The notes under the pieces are model-generated. The model ran no database searches. It had not been told where the DNA came from and saw only the letters and a program-made list of their open reading frames with translations. The position numbers and the translations under genes are program-made. Shown piece by piece: positions 49,521 to 62,400 of a DNA stretch of 64,000 nt. The DNA comes from Cornus controversa (Eukaryota; Streptophyta; Magnoliopsida; Cornales; Cornaceae): positions 8,542,501-8,606,500 of the forward strand of contig CM048852.1 of NCBI GenBank assembly GCA_026545225.1, given 5' to 3'. Numbering within the stretch: the stretch's first letter is position 1; every line of letters begins with the position of its first letter.

Positions 49521-49809
49521 TTGAATAATATATATAATATGTTTAAAATAAAATTAAAATTTAAATTCGAGTTAGATTCACATTGCCAGCACTTCAATCT
49601 AAGCACAATCCTAATTAAATTCAAGTTAATATATTTTAACTTAGGTGGAACCTAATAGTAAAAATAATTGTACAAGTCGGCAAGTTGCACCATGCTAAAA
49701 TGTTCTTTTCGAACTGTAAATCTGACCTCCCTTTTCAAATTATCGTCGTCCAAAATCGCCTCCACGATCTCTTCTTCTTCTCTACTTGCTTCGCTCGATT
49801 TTCTCAATA
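49521..49809 (+). promoter_or_regulatory. LPXK 5' flank and 5' UTR
   Basis: About 290 bp between the MITE and the LPXK ATG, with a CT-rich stretch just before the ATG as is common in plant 5' UTRs. No convincing TATA box was identified. Some out-of-frame ATGs precede the start, so the transcription start matters. Confidence 0.4.
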
Positions 49810-52800
49810 ATGGAGAAATTGAGAAGAGTGGTGAACCAAATAGCCTACACACCACGCTCTCAAACACGCTCCAATCTCTCTCCTGTTCAACTTTCTCTCA
49901 TCCCTCTTCTCTCCTTCGCTTCTTCCCTTTACAAACTTACTCTATTCCTCCGCCATCAACTCTACCACTTGGGTCTCTTCCGCCAACAAAGGTAACCCAA
50001 TTATCCCTCTCACTTTTTCTCCCTCTATTTTACTTCAAAGTCTAAGAAAGGAAAAGAAAATAAGAAAATGCACTGTCTTTGATTTTCCTATGTTTGGCCT
50101 CAATGTAGGAAAATTTGCACTTAACTGAGCCCCATTCACCCATTGGGATTGGGCTAACTTGAGATTTTAGAACCCAAAACAATTTAAACGTTTATTTTTC
50201 TTGCAGTCTTTCTTTACAACCCAACATTGCCATTTGTTTAATTGAGTTCTTGTTTTGCTGCATTTTGTCAATGCAGGTTGCCTGTGCCGGTGATTAGCAT
50301 AGGGAATTTGACGTGGGGAGGCAATGGGAAGACACCGATGGTTGAGTTCATCGCTCGCTGGTTGGCTGATTCTGGAATTTCACCTCTCATTCTTACAAGG
50401 GTATCCATTTCTTTCATGTTCTGTTTGTTGTTTTTGGGGTTGGCTATGATGGGTCTGTTTGGATTTTAGTTTGATTGTTAGGATCTTACGTGATGGTGTT
50501 TGAATTTCTATGGAGTAAGATGGTTTAGATATAATTTGAGGCTTTGTTGAGTTCTGTTTATTCTTTGTGGGTTTTCAGTTTGATTTAGTTATAGGTAGAT
50601 GTAAATGGAAAGAAAAATTTAAATGATGGTGAGTAACTACTGATGATGTCTAAAATCCCAAGAAGGGTTTGGGTACCATGAGCTAACAAGTACAAAACGA
50701 GAACCCCTTACTCTATATGGATGACCTCAACAGAGTTTCATCACACAAATTAAGCACGAGTTTGACATTCTGATCTAAACCTAAAATTTAGCTGTGAAGA
50801 CAATTTCTAGTTGGTACATGTTAAGCTCAATGTTGTCCATGCAACTGGCTACTTGCTCTTTAGTGAGAGAGAAATTGACTTGATGAACTTTTGAAGGATT
50901 TGAGTTACTTGGCATCATCCCTTTTTTGAGATTTTATGCCCTAAGAAAAGCCAATTTTATTTTGACATTTGACATGATTGTTATCATTAATGGATTTCTT
51001 TTTATTTATTAATTGAAAACTTAGTTCCATACATGATACTTTCACAGTCGTTGATGAAGTTAGGTATCTCATCTGCAAGACTATAACATGTGACTTCTAT
51101 GAGACCGAGTGTTTTTTATTTCAAGAGAGTGGTTTATCTTGATCATCGAAGTGGCTACCTAAACAGAATCGATAATAAGAACACATCACTGAAATTATTG
51201 TCCACTTTGGTGGGCTCAGTTTTAGGTATTAGTTACTTTAATTTAAAAATGTTGACACTAATGTGGGGTCAATACCAAGGTGTTTTGGTAACTAGTATTG
51301 GACACATGGGAACACAAATACTCAATATGAAATTTCACACTCTCTGTTAGGTTGGCTCAAATTCTTATTGTAATTAGGTTTCCATTATAGAATTGTGTCT
51401 TATTAGGTAATTTCTTAGAAGGCAAGTATTGGTCTCAAGGAAGGAAAATACTTGTTAGGCAAGTCTTGGCCTCTAAGGAATTGTAATCCTTGTCCACTAA
51501 TGAATTGGGTTTTGGGCTCTATAAATAGTTACCTATGTTATAGGTTGAGACTAGTGAGAAGAGAAGAGACAATACTCATTGTTTTTGAGAGGACACTTAG
51601 AGAGAGAATTCTTGTTTAAAATTTGTGATTTCCTTTTGAGTGAGATTGGGTGTATAAGGGTTATGGGTTGAGAGTTGAGCGCACTCTTGATACAATCTTT
51701 CTAATATAGTAAAATCGGGCTCACCGTGGACATAAGCTTGTTTAGTCGAACCATGTATAATTCTTGTTGTGTTTTTGCAAATTTCTTCGTGCTTGTTTAC
51801 TTACCATCACATCGTAATATTTCGTGGTACGTGATTGGGGGTTTGTTTCTCAACAAATTGGTATCAGAGCTTCAAGGTACACACAAGGTGTTTGATAAAA
51901 GTCTTGTTTAGATTTTTTTTCATAATACGGGTATTGTTCGTCTTGGGCACTTGTGACAATCATAGCCGGAAATATTGCCACACAATACAAGGTGGAGAGA
52001 TTTGATGATAAGGGTAGCTTCATCGTATGGCAAGGGAGGGTGAATGACATCCTAATTCGACAAGGCTTAGCGCGAACGTTGAAAGGGAATGATAGAAAGT
52101 CAAAAAAAATATCAGTTAATGATTGGCAAGATATAGAGTCAAGACGTGTTAGCACTATTCGACTCTATATTGGGGATAACATCATTAACAATGTTAATGG
52201 AGAGGATTTGGCATCGAAATTGTGGGAGAAGCTAGATAAGCTTTATCTAGCAAAAAGTCTCACAACTAAACTTAATCTAAAGCGGGATTTGTACAAGCTA
52301 AAGATGAAGGAAGGCGGAATCCTCTTGGAGCACATGAATGAATTTCATGGAATTGTTGATCAACTTAAAAAGGTCGATGTGAAAATTGAAGAAGAATACA
52401 AAGCCTTATTACTTCTTACTTCACTTCCAGATTCCTATGAGAACATAGTGACTGCCGTCTTGTATGGCAAGGATACGCTGAGGATGGAGGACAAAAGGAA
52501 ATCTCCCATTGATGAGAGTTCAAGTCCAGTTATGGTTGCTCATTGCAGAATAGGGGAAGACAGACTAACCAAAGATCTAGTCATAACAGCAGGTCTAGAT
52601 CAAGGGGTGGAGAAAAGGGTAAGCAGTGTCACAGATGTCATGAGTGGGGCCACATTAGGAAGAACTGTCCACTTGCAAAGCGGAAGGATGATGGCAGTTC
52701 TGAGAATGGATCTACTGCATATGCTTGTGATAATAACTTTGGAGATGTTCTCACAATTTCCAAAGGTGACACTCTTACTCAACATGAGTAGTTTTTAGAT

Positions 52801-55800
52801 TCTAGTTCATCAAACCATATTTGCTCCGTGAAATAATGTTTTGATTCATTTTAAGAACTTGTTGGTAGTTCTTTGACATTGCCTAGTGGTAACAAGTGTG
52901 TCGTTGAGAGCGTGGGAATAGTGAAGTTCAAAATGTTTGAAGGGGTGGAACGCACTTTGGGGGATGTTGCTTACGTATCCAAGTTGCGGTGTAATCTAAT
53001 TTCCTTAAGCCGATTAGACTCCATGGGCTGCAAGTGCTCGATTGCAGGGAAGTCATGAAGATCACCAAGGGATGCATGGTATTAATGCAAGTACAGAGTG
53101 GAGGTTTGTACCGTTTGGTAGGGAGTGCTAATTGCACTCAGACTCTGATTGTGGATAGGAATTGGGATGCACATTGTAACAAGATCTTGAGACGTGTTTC
53201 GTTTGATTTATCAAAGAAATAAGTTGTACATTTCTGGACAGACGAGGCTGAGATGAAAGTTCCTGCTTGGAGAAGGGTTGCATCGAAGCCCCTTTCCAAA
53301 GTCACTTGATAGTGTTGTCTTAATACAGCTGCATGAATACATTGGTTCTGTGGATCAAGTGGAGTATTGTTTAATACTTGATTCGAGTTATGAAGTTGGA
53401 GTTTGAAAGACCGATGGATCGTTTGTTGATTTGCAGAAATTTTGTCAAGAGGGAGATTTGTTGGGTTGGCTCAAACTCCTATTGTGATTAGGTTTCTAAT
53501 ACAATAGGAATTTGAGCCAACCCAACAGTACTTATTAGGCAAGTCTTGGGTTCTAAGAAATTGTAATCCCTGTCCACCAAGGAATTGGACTCTATAAATA
53601 TTTATCTATGTTATAGGTTGAGACTAGTGAGAAGAAAAGAGGCAATACTCTCATTGTGTTTGAGAGGACACTTAGAGAGGGAATTCTTATTTAGAATTTG
53701 TGATTTCCTTTTGAGTGAGATTGAGTATATAAGGGTTGAGAGTTGAGCGTACTCTTGATACAATCTTTCTATTTGTACTGTTACAATCTATATAGTGAAA
53801 TCGGGTTCTCCATGGACGTAAGCTTGTTTAGCCGAATCACGTATAATTCTTGGTGTGTTCTTGCAAATTTCTTCGTGCCTGTTTACTTATCATCACATCG
53901 TAATATTTCGTGGTGCGTGATTGGGGGCTTGTTTCTCAACACTCTCTATGAGAGTCAAATTTCCTCATGAGTTGATTTAATGAAGTTGGTAATCATAAGG
54001 ATTAAATTGGATAAAGTTTCTTATACGGATTAAGTTGGTAATTTCACACACTCTATAGATGTTTTAGTAAAATCTTTGCTAAAACGGATTTTGTATAGTA
54101 TATGTATAAAATTATTGATTTCAGAAAATTCTTTTGTGAAATGAATATTTCAGTAATCAAAGGATTAAATTGGGTGCTTATGGAATAAAAGATTAAGTAT
54201 GTCATGGGTGAGATAGTATTTAATTTCCCATGGACTACTTATGGATATTGAATAGTGAAGGAGCTTATTTGCATATATTTAGTAGGACAGGACCTTGATA
54301 TTATAATCTTCTTAGTCATAGAGTACAATTACAGAAAGATAGTTGTAATTTCCATAATTAATTGGATTAAGAAAGAGTTAGGATTGACTCAAATCTTCCC
54401 AAGCCCAATTGGAGCTAGGATTTATAATCCCTATTGTTTTACCACCTCTAGCCTAATAACATTTTATGTATATGTAGTATGTATAGTGATTGATCAGAAA
54501 ATGTTACGTATCTTTCGAGCACACTAGAGAGAGGTTTGAGACTGGTTCCCATCAACTGGAAGATCAGTTAGTTCTTTGCTTGGGTCATAGTGGTGAAGAA
54601 TCTAGACCTTCAAATTGAAGGGAAAATCCATAGCGTGTTCTAGGTATGATTTTTCTCTTCTAAATAATGATTTGATGAAAATTAGGCGGAAGAGATCTAC
54701 AATATTTTCCCCCCAAAATCGCTTCCATTTCATTCACTAACTACCCGAGTCCTTCCAGATACATGCAAAATGGGGATGCCCATAAAAACCAGTTGTGTAA
54801 TATGAATTGGAGAGTAAGGAATTGTATGTTACATAGAATTAAGATACACCCTGGTGAAAGGAGCTTTAAATTGAGTCCATAATAATCTTATCACTAAACT
54901 ATTTGGAAAATTAATCAAAAAGGAAACTTTTCTATAATAACTCGAGACTTAAAATCAGCATCCAGAGAACTTCTTAATTGGTGACTTTATCAGCCTACTT
55001 GTGAACTCAAGAGTTAATCAGCATCCAAGATACTTCTCAATTGGTGACTTTATCAGCCTTCTTGTGAAGTAAATTCATTTTTCTGGCAGGGTTATGCTGG
55101 TGGGGATGAAGCTAAAATGCTTCAAAGACATCTCTTTGGGACATCTGTGAAGATTGGTGTGGGTGCAAACCGGGCTGCTACAGCTGCTTGTTTTCTTGAA
55201 AGATATGGTTTCATGAATCACTGTCGTGGTACATATTTTGAGAGACTTGGTTTTGACCAGAAAGATGGAGATCATCAAGGACTGGACAAAATTGGGGCTG
55301 CAATTCTAGATGATGGAATGCAGGTAGCTATTCTCTTGTTGCTTTCTTGTATATCTGTGGCTCTGAACTTGTGATGCATTTTTTAATCACATTCTAGAGC
55401 ATTTTCCTTCACAAGGTTTCTATCCTCGCACAATGTTGGTCTTCTATGATTCAAAATGTATGCTGGCTCTTTTCACGAGTTAATCCTAGTTGATTTTATT
55501 TGTTATTTTAGCAATGAGTTAGTGAAACACATATCTTCACTTTACTGGCAGTTAAAATGATATTACATGAATTATATTTATTTGGAAGACAGCATCTGAG
55601 CTTGTGGCGTGACCTGGAGATCGTAATGGTGAATGGGATGATGCCATGGGGAAACCATCAATTACTTCCACTTGGACCATTAAGGGAACCTTTAACCGCA
55701 CTTAGTCGGGCAGATGTTGTTGTTGTTCATCACGCAGACTTGGTAAAAGAACACTGAACTTACCAGTTCCTCTTTTTTGTTTTTTGTTTTTTCCTTTTTG

Positions 55801-57392
55801 TTTTCACAAATTTATGTGCTTTAAAGGAAAAGACATGAAATGTTGCATGTGTTTCAGCATGTCATTTTGTTAACAATATTAACATGTTGCTTTTCGATTA
55901 AGTATGTGTGTCTGATCTGTGAGTTAATCAGACGAAGTAGGACAAATGTAATGTGCTGAAATGTGTTTATGTACTGGAATCATGCAGGTATCAGAAGAGA
56001 ATCTCAAAATTCTTGACTTGATGATGAGGAATGTCAAGGAATCTCTTCCTATTTTCTTCACCGCAATGGCTCCTTCAGACTTCTTTGTAGTGGGAAACTA
56101 TTCCCATAAATTACCTTTAAGAGTTGTATATGAAAAGATCGTCTTATGTGTTTCTGCAATTGGTTTTGCAAATGCCTTTGTTCAGGGCATTGAGAAGGTA
56201 TTCTTCTTTCCATTTCTTGTTTAACATTGTTTTTTCGTAGCACTTATTGGAAATTACCCTATAAAAGCGTGCTTTGCCCCGAAATATTCATGAATGTAGG
56301 CAAATCTTGTGCAGCACTCATTAATTTCTCCTTCAATCTATGATTACCTTTGCCTTGATTATTTCTGTGGCGGATGACTCATTGCAGATAGGACCATTAC
56401 ATGTGGATCAACTAGACTTCAGTGACCATCATTTATTTAAAAGTGAGGTAAATTTATCTTCCTCTCCTAGCTTGAATTTTATACTTAGTTATATTTGTTA
56501 GACCTGTATATGCTTTAATTGAATCACACCTTAAATATCCTGTTTATGCAAGTGTGAAAGGTATGTTTTGATGTTAGCTGTTTCTAGTACATGATCCCGA
56601 TCTCATCACAAAATTGTATAGCAAACTGCTAATTGATAAGAAAAGCTTAAGAGCACATATCAAATGCACTGCTTCAGGGGAATGTAGTAGCTTTTACTCG
56701 TAATTTTTCTTTATTCGCCCTTCTCTTATTCTTTTAAGTTGAAGCATGTGCAGCTTTACTATGTCAAGTTCTGATGTCTTTTTGGCTGTCAATCAACTTA
56801 GGATATGGAGATGATCAGAACGAGACTTCAAAAACTTCAGGCCAAATTTGATTCCAAGCCAATTGTTGTAGTAACAGAAAAGGTGGGTTTACCTTGAATA
56901 AATCTCTGCTCTTTATATTCATTCTAAACTTCTTTACCATATTGATCTTGATTCATATAAGGAAGAAACACCATCAACAAGTCTTTCTTGGTCATTTTAT
57001 TTGGGTATCTATCTATCTGTTTCCTGCAATTTTAAATTTATTTAGTTGCATTCACTAGGGAAGACTTAACATTACTTAAAAAGGGTATTTTGATAATTCA
57101 ACTATATCTTTTTTACAGTGAGATGGAATATGAAATGATTAATTGTGAATAGATACTTGACCTTTATGATAATATTACTGAATAGTTCATTCTTTTCACC
57201 GTAATTATAATTTTACATTACCAGGATTATGATCGAGAGCCAGAGATTCTTAAACATATGGATCCTTTTGAAGTTTTGGTACTCTGTTCTGAATTGCGGA
57301 TCCTACCTCGTGATGGATACACAGAAGATAGCTTTAAGAAGTTACTGAGGCAGCTTCTGGAAGTGAAATCATCTGGTGCAAAAATCACTTAG
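49810..57392 (+). CDS. LPXK: Tetraacyldisaccharide 4'-kinase (plant LpxK), 8 exons
   Basis: Exons: 49810-49991, 50277-50400, 55090-55323, 55593-55742, 55988-56197, 56388-56447, 56802-56882 and 57225-57392. All junctions are GT...AG and the frame is kept, giving 402 aa. LpxK phosphorylates the 4' position of the lipid A disaccharide precursor; in plants the pathway has been placed in mitochondria. The protein has an N-terminal hydrophobic helix (about residues 27-47). The LpxK P-loop follows in exon 2 ('[12 protein letters not shown]'), then '[11 protein letters not shown]' and '[16 protein letters not shown]'. Next are 'AAILDDGMQ'/'[14 protein letters not shown]' and '[10 protein letters not shown]'/'[11 protein letters not shown]'. 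The start is the first in-frame ATG. Intron 2 is 4.7 kb and contains a copia element. No stop or lost motif was seen. Confidence 0.93.
50401..51344 (+). other. LPXK intron 2, part left of the copia insertion
   Basis: Intronic sequence with no gene recognised. It ends at the CTCTC target site at 51340-51344. Confidence 0.6.
51953..53222 (+). pseudogene. Copia gag, with protease and GAG-pre-integrase remnants
   Basis: Frame 51953-52536 is a UBN2-type gag ('[12 protein letters not shown]', '[16 protein letters not shown]', '[19 protein letters not shown]'). It continues, after a frame change near 52540, into the zinc knuckle '[15 protein letters not shown]' (52543-52791; C-x2-C-x4-H-x4-C intact). 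52873-53058 ('[20 protein letters not shown]') and 53090-53130 ('[14 protein letters not shown]') are protease-end and GAG-pre-integrase remnants. Nothing of integrase or RT remains. It resembles Tork-type copia gag. Confidence 0.82.
53459..53527. repeat. 26-bp inverted repeat at the 3' LTR edge
   Basis: Arms at 53459-53484 and 53502-53527, complementary except for one base, with a 17-base loop. The left arm is the LTR start (TGTTGGGTTGGC). The 5' LTR has the left arm but not the right one, so the right arm is a new inverted copy of the LTR start. Confidence 0.88.
53947..55089 (+). other. LPXK intron 2, part right of the copia insertion
   Basis: No gene was recognised. Positions 54000-54720 look like degraded LTR-type DNA, without ends I can define. 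Positions 54955-55075 contain a tandem duplication of about 62 bp (ATCAGCATCCA...TTGGTGACTTTATCAGCC units), just before exon 3. Confidence 0.5.
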
Positions 57393-58189
57393 CTTTGATA
57401 TGTCAGAGTGGGGAACAAGTTTCTCTGGTCATGCAGTGCTTCGGTAAAGAATGTGATGGAACATGAGTTTTCAATTGAAAAGATTTATTGCTGAGATATA
57501 AAATGTCTGACGGATTCAATTTTCCTGCCTAAAAGATATTTTTGTTTAGAACATCACGAGTACTTAGTTTACATCTCCAATCATGGCCAGTTGAACAAGT
57601 CAATCAAAGATCTCAGATGTTGTGTGAGCTAATGAGCACATTAGATACTGCACCTGGATGGATTGGCTCTCTGATTTTCATATTGTATGTATTTCTGGTA
57701 AGATCTTGATCTACATGTTTGTTGGATTGGATCTTATATTATATTGTTGTTGCTAGGTTATTGATGGTCAATCCTTTCAAAAGTTCACCTAAACTGCAGC
57801 TTGATAGTAGTAAATTCTTTTTTATTTTCCTGTACCAACACATTTGGAGATCATAACAAGATAAAATTATTAACAGATTAATAGTATTCATACTGGTTAT
57901 GACCTAAGTAGTTTTTGTACGTTTTTCTTTTCTTGTTGGCTTTGAGAGAAATTATACAAAGTTTTTCCCAAGGTTGTCCTCAACAAAACATTTCAAAGTT
58001 CTTAGATCATAATAAGAAATTTACACATTCAGAAAACCCCATAAGGGATGGGTTGTTCCTATATAGCTAAATGATAAAAATTTAGATGCCGTAGCAGTTG
58101 AAAGATATGGATCATGTTATAAGGAAAATAATATTAGAAGTCTTAAAAGTATTTGTTAAACTCAATTTTGGTGAGAAATCCAGTCTCAT
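57393..58189 (+). other. LPXK 3' UTR and intergenic DNA
   Basis: No gene was recognised. The LPXK 3' UTR must lie at the left. I could not place the polyadenylation site. Confidence 0.5.
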
Positions 58190-59010
58190 GCAAATGCATT
58201 CTTGCACTGTCCTAATGCTTGTTACTTGTGTCTATCTGAGGGAGAGTCCATCAACCATCTATTTTTCCAATTTCCTTTCTCAGCTACAATATGAAATCAC
58301 TTTCAGAATGTTGCTGGTTTTCACATTCAGCCTGACAGCTGGGATAGCCTCATTAGTTAGTGCTCTGATATTTGGATAAGCTCATGTAATTTTGGTTCAC
58401 AAATTGATTTTACTTGCTCTATTTATTTTATTTGGCATGAAAGGAATGCAAGAGCTTGCAATGACAAAGCTTCCCCTCCTAGAGTCATAATTGGATTTGT
58501 CAAGAATACTGTCAAGAACAAACTTGCCTCTACTAAGCTCTTGAATGGTGCTTTAATCAGGAACATTGAATCCTTTTGGGATATTCATAATTTGTTATGG
58601 CTGGGTACGAGGAAGGTTGCTGGACAGAGATGGTTGTTGTTATCCTAAAGCCTCTCTTCTTCTACTTTGAAGTTGATGCTGATTGTTATCCTGGAGTTGA
58701 TGCTGGCTTGCTAATGTTCTGCTACTTTGAGACTGAGTCTGAATTTTTGGGTTGATTCTCTCCTTTATTTTAATCTTCATCATGGAATGGAGGAGTTTTG
58801 ATTTCTGTTGCTGTATTTCAACGTTGGAGTTCATTACATTAATGTTGTAGGTTTTATACTGGCATGTTGGCCAATCTGTATCTTGCTGGGTTTTTGGAGC
58901 TGCTGCTCTCTTGTTTGCCTGAATGGCTTTATGTCTCTATGACACCCCCCCTGTATATTCTCTCTGTTTCTTTATATTACTTGCCCATTTTACCCAAAAA
59001 AGAAACTGTT
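58190..59010 (+). mobile_element. LINE 3'-end remnant
   Basis: Positions 58200-58380 read, in one frame, 'CPNACYLCLSEGESINHLFF' and 'QFPFSATI', the RT zinc-binding domain (zf-RVT) near the C-terminus of plant L1-type LINEs. It is followed by an RNase H-like remnant ('ERNARACNDKASPPRVIIG'). The tail 58900-59010 ('gtatattctctctgtttc...cccaaaaaa') is typical of such 3' ends. Stops and frame changes are present, and the 5' part is missing. Confidence 0.75.
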
Positions 59011-59432
59011 CCTAAACCTCACCTTCATAGATTTCTTGTGTATATGAAAGAATCTCGGAGATGATATGCACTCTACTTTTTTATTCGTCAACTTGCTTTT
59101 GAAAAAATGAAATTATAGTTGTCCTTCAAAAGCACACTCACACTCCACGTTATCATATCCCAAAAAGTACTTCCATTCCACTTTTGAGTAGTAATTTTGT
59201 CATTTTATTTATTAGAAAAACCAAGTAAAGTGCGAGCGTATAGAAGTGGATTGTCAATATAATCCTTATTTATAAATGCGTACATCATTCAATTGGAGCT
59301 TGCTGAAAGCATAGCTGAAGTAATATTAAAACTAAATTGGTATAGGCCACACGGGCCACACCGTTGAAAGATTTAAAGGTGGTCTTATTGGAAATACAAA
59401 GACTCTGCAAAATGGTGAGTCCCTTCACTAAT
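59011..59432. other. Intergenic DNA between LINE remnant and GLXI
   Basis: No gene was recognised. It must contain the GLXI 3' UTR (minus strand). Confidence 0.5.
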
Positions 59433-62400
59433 TCACCCTTTCTTCTGCAGTTCCTTCAGGAAATCTTCATTGTCCACCAGGATCTGGAAGAATAAACACC
59501 AAAGACAACAATTCTATGAGGCAGACAACTAGCAACAGAAGGTAATATTTCCTTGTTAGTGTTTACTAATTTTAGTTGATCGAATCATGAAGAACTAATG
59601 ACATCTAATGCTCCCTCGAAAATAGGGCATTCCTGTTGTAGTCCCCAGGAAAGATAATCCCAGGGTGTTTAAAATATATCTATTTAAATGACTTTGTTTT
59701 GGGTAGATTCACACTGCTTGTGGTCTCTAAACATTCACATTAAGATTTTCATTAGTTTAGTTCAGAACTGGAGAGCCAGTCAAACTATGAGCTAGGCATC
59801 ACACCCTTTTACTCAAAGGGGTTATCATAAACAATATTATATGAACTTTGTGATCAAAATACTCACTGTTTTCCAGCCATCTGGATCAAGGAAAGAGGTA
59901 GCTTTTGTCTTGGTTCCCGGAATTGGACCTGGTGGTAGAGTTATTTTTCCTCCCAGTTCTTGAGTAACCAGCTTAACAGCCTCAGCACTCTTGTATACAT
60001 CATCAGTACTTAAGGCAACCTAGGAATGGATTTCACATTTATCAGGAAAAAGACATTTTGAGAGGCTCAAAGGAGGTCGCATAAACAACTAAGTAGCTTA
60101 CCTGAATATATCCATTTCCTTTTGTATACTCAGTTATTCCATAATTATATTGCAACTCTAGGTAGGTCGATTGAAATAGCTCCCCATAACCCATAATAGA
60201 TACAGTATACTGTCCACAGACGAGGTAAAAACATTCGGATACAATATGGTTGTTAGAAAGTAAAGAAGGGTGTTATATATAACAATACATGTCTTAGTAT
60301 AACAGTTTATGATTCTTCACCTTCTCTTCAGGGTTATCAAACGTCAACAAAAGCTTCATGCCTAATGCCTGCATGATATCAAAGGCAAAAGAAAATCAAT
60401 ATTTAAGTGACAGAAGAAAACACTTCATCTAGAAGCAATACTTGGGAAAAATATATAGATATGTAGTTATGGATATAAAGATATGTAAACAATTGAATAG
60501 AAATAATCACTCTTGAACAGTTTCCTAATGGTTTGAAAAGAAAAAATCTTTGTTTTAACAATTGGCATGCGCAAGTTGTACATTTCAAACGGGACTGCAC
60601 TCTGTAACGACCCTGAGGTATGTAGGAGCAGAATCCTAGGCTCTAATAGTGAGTAGCGCAACATCCTTAATCTAGATCATGAAGGGTGTAGGACCAAAAT
60701 CTTAGGCTCTGATAGAGAGTAGCGCAAGGTGTGTGAGTAAGTCCGTCAACAAATCTGCCCCTCACTAGATTCGCTTTCCCACAAGCACATTGATCTCCAT
60801 GGCTAGTCGTCAAATCTGAGTGTTCTGTGTGAATACTCCTTGTTTGTTGTTGGATACATTGTAGACTCAACAGGTAATAGATAATCGACACTTGTAGAAC
60901 ATTCTCACCAAGCTAGATGCAGTAATGAATATGAAAGAAACAAAATAAGTTACCCTATATGATCCAAGTATGCTCAGAGAGACGCATAATATAGCATTCA
61001 GGTTTTCTGAACAATAGAGGTCTTTATATAGGCTTTTGAGTCATAAAAACGTTAAGTTTTAAGAGATTTAATTTGAAAAGAAAACCTAGAGATTGCATAT
61101 CTAGATCGATTGAGTCAAGTGTCGATCGATCGACATACCCTTTGATCTATCGAAGTGCCATGTCCTTCTCCAATGGGGATTTTGTTTTAAAGAAGCTTCC
61201 AAAAACATCATTATGCATATCAAAAAGGATTTTACTAGAATCAAACATGAACGCATGAAACCCTAATTGGTGAATGCATGAACCCAAATGGTTGGCTGCA
61301 TGTTTGAGTATTGAATTTACCTTTTGCCCTTGAATTGAGCTCTAATTCCAATAATTTCCTTGGACAAGAGGTAACCAACTAACTCTTATTAGAATTCACA
61401 AATCTAACTAAAAATAGAACAAATTATGGAATCAAGCTTTTGACATGAAATTTGTCAACCAAAGTCCTATTTACCTAACAAACGTTTTAAATTGTACATT
61501 ACAAACTTTTCTCAACGTAGAAGTGTATTCAAAGCAGGTGGAATGGCAGTATGGCACCAATGAGCATTAGCTAAGATGGTATGATCTCTCCTCAAAGGGG
61601 AGGTTGAGTGTTTGAACCCTGCTAGGGATAATATTGTGGGTGCATGTGCGTTTAGTTGAACTTTCAGAAGAAAAAAAAAAAAGCTGGTGGAATGACAGGT
61701 AATAGCCCTCATATATATATTTCCATGTCTGTGCATAGGCATGTCTAACACACATAATACGTCGCTTGGAGAAAGTACTCATCTGCTATATATTGACTTG
61801 GTATTGGAGATGGATCATAATATGTGCAACAAGCTAAATAATTACAATAGATGAGTGAACTCTTTTGTAGATTTCAGCCTGACTTAATATGTTTTCTGAT
61901 AATTGCTTGGTACATTTGGGACGGGATCGAGGACTATGCGTGCCTGATGTTGGACTATGGGGTGCTCCAAAAGGTTTGACACTACCATCATGGGAAAAAA
62001 AAATGTTCATCTCTATATTCTAATACAAGTTTTGGCTTCTTTATGTTATCATAATATGCAGCTGGTAGATACTTGTGAGCAGTAAGAGTGTAAATTGCAG
62101 AAGAAAAGGAAATTCTCATCAAAGAGCTAATTCCTGTATTGTTTATGTAAATGTTCTTGCTTTTCAAGCCCATAAAAAAATAATAATAATAATAAATAAA
62201 ATAAAAACACTCTGGAGTTGGTTAAAAACATTACCTTCCACACCATCCGAATGTGTTTTGGGTTCATGAAGACACTTAAAAAATGAGCATCTTTTCTGAT
62301 AAATTTTACTGGACATTCTCAGGAAAAATATGAACACTATATAAGATTAAATACCTTTTCATAGAACTTGACAGCGCGATCCAGATCAATCACACGAAGC

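Larger units (their letters stand above)
51345..53941 (+). mobile_element. Non-autonomous Ty1/copia element in LPXK intron 2
   Basis: 5' LTR 51345-51855 (TGTTAGGTTGGC...CTCAACA) and 3' LTR 53459-53941. A perfect 5-bp target duplication, CTCTC, lies at 51340-51344 and 53942-53946. A primer-binding site TGGTATCAGAGC follows the 5' LTR at about 51859, and a polypurine tract (AAGAGGGAGATT) precedes the 3' LTR. The element is 2.6 kb because integrase, RT and RNase H are missing between about 53.16 and 53.23 kb. It lies in the same orientation as LPXK. Confidence 0.93.

Noticed and set aside
49668-50045. 125-codon frame overlapping LPXK exon 1
   Set aside because: It is another frame of the same exon and its intron. 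The LPXK frame continues correctly through seven splice junctions.
49810-57392. LPXK as bacterial contamination or recent horizontal transfer
   Set aside because: Eight exons with plant-type introns and a transposon inside an intron show it is a resident nuclear gene.
60667-60891. 74-codon minus-strand frame in the GLXI intron
   Set aside because: It sits in LTR-like sequence with a tandem repeat and has no recognisable domain.
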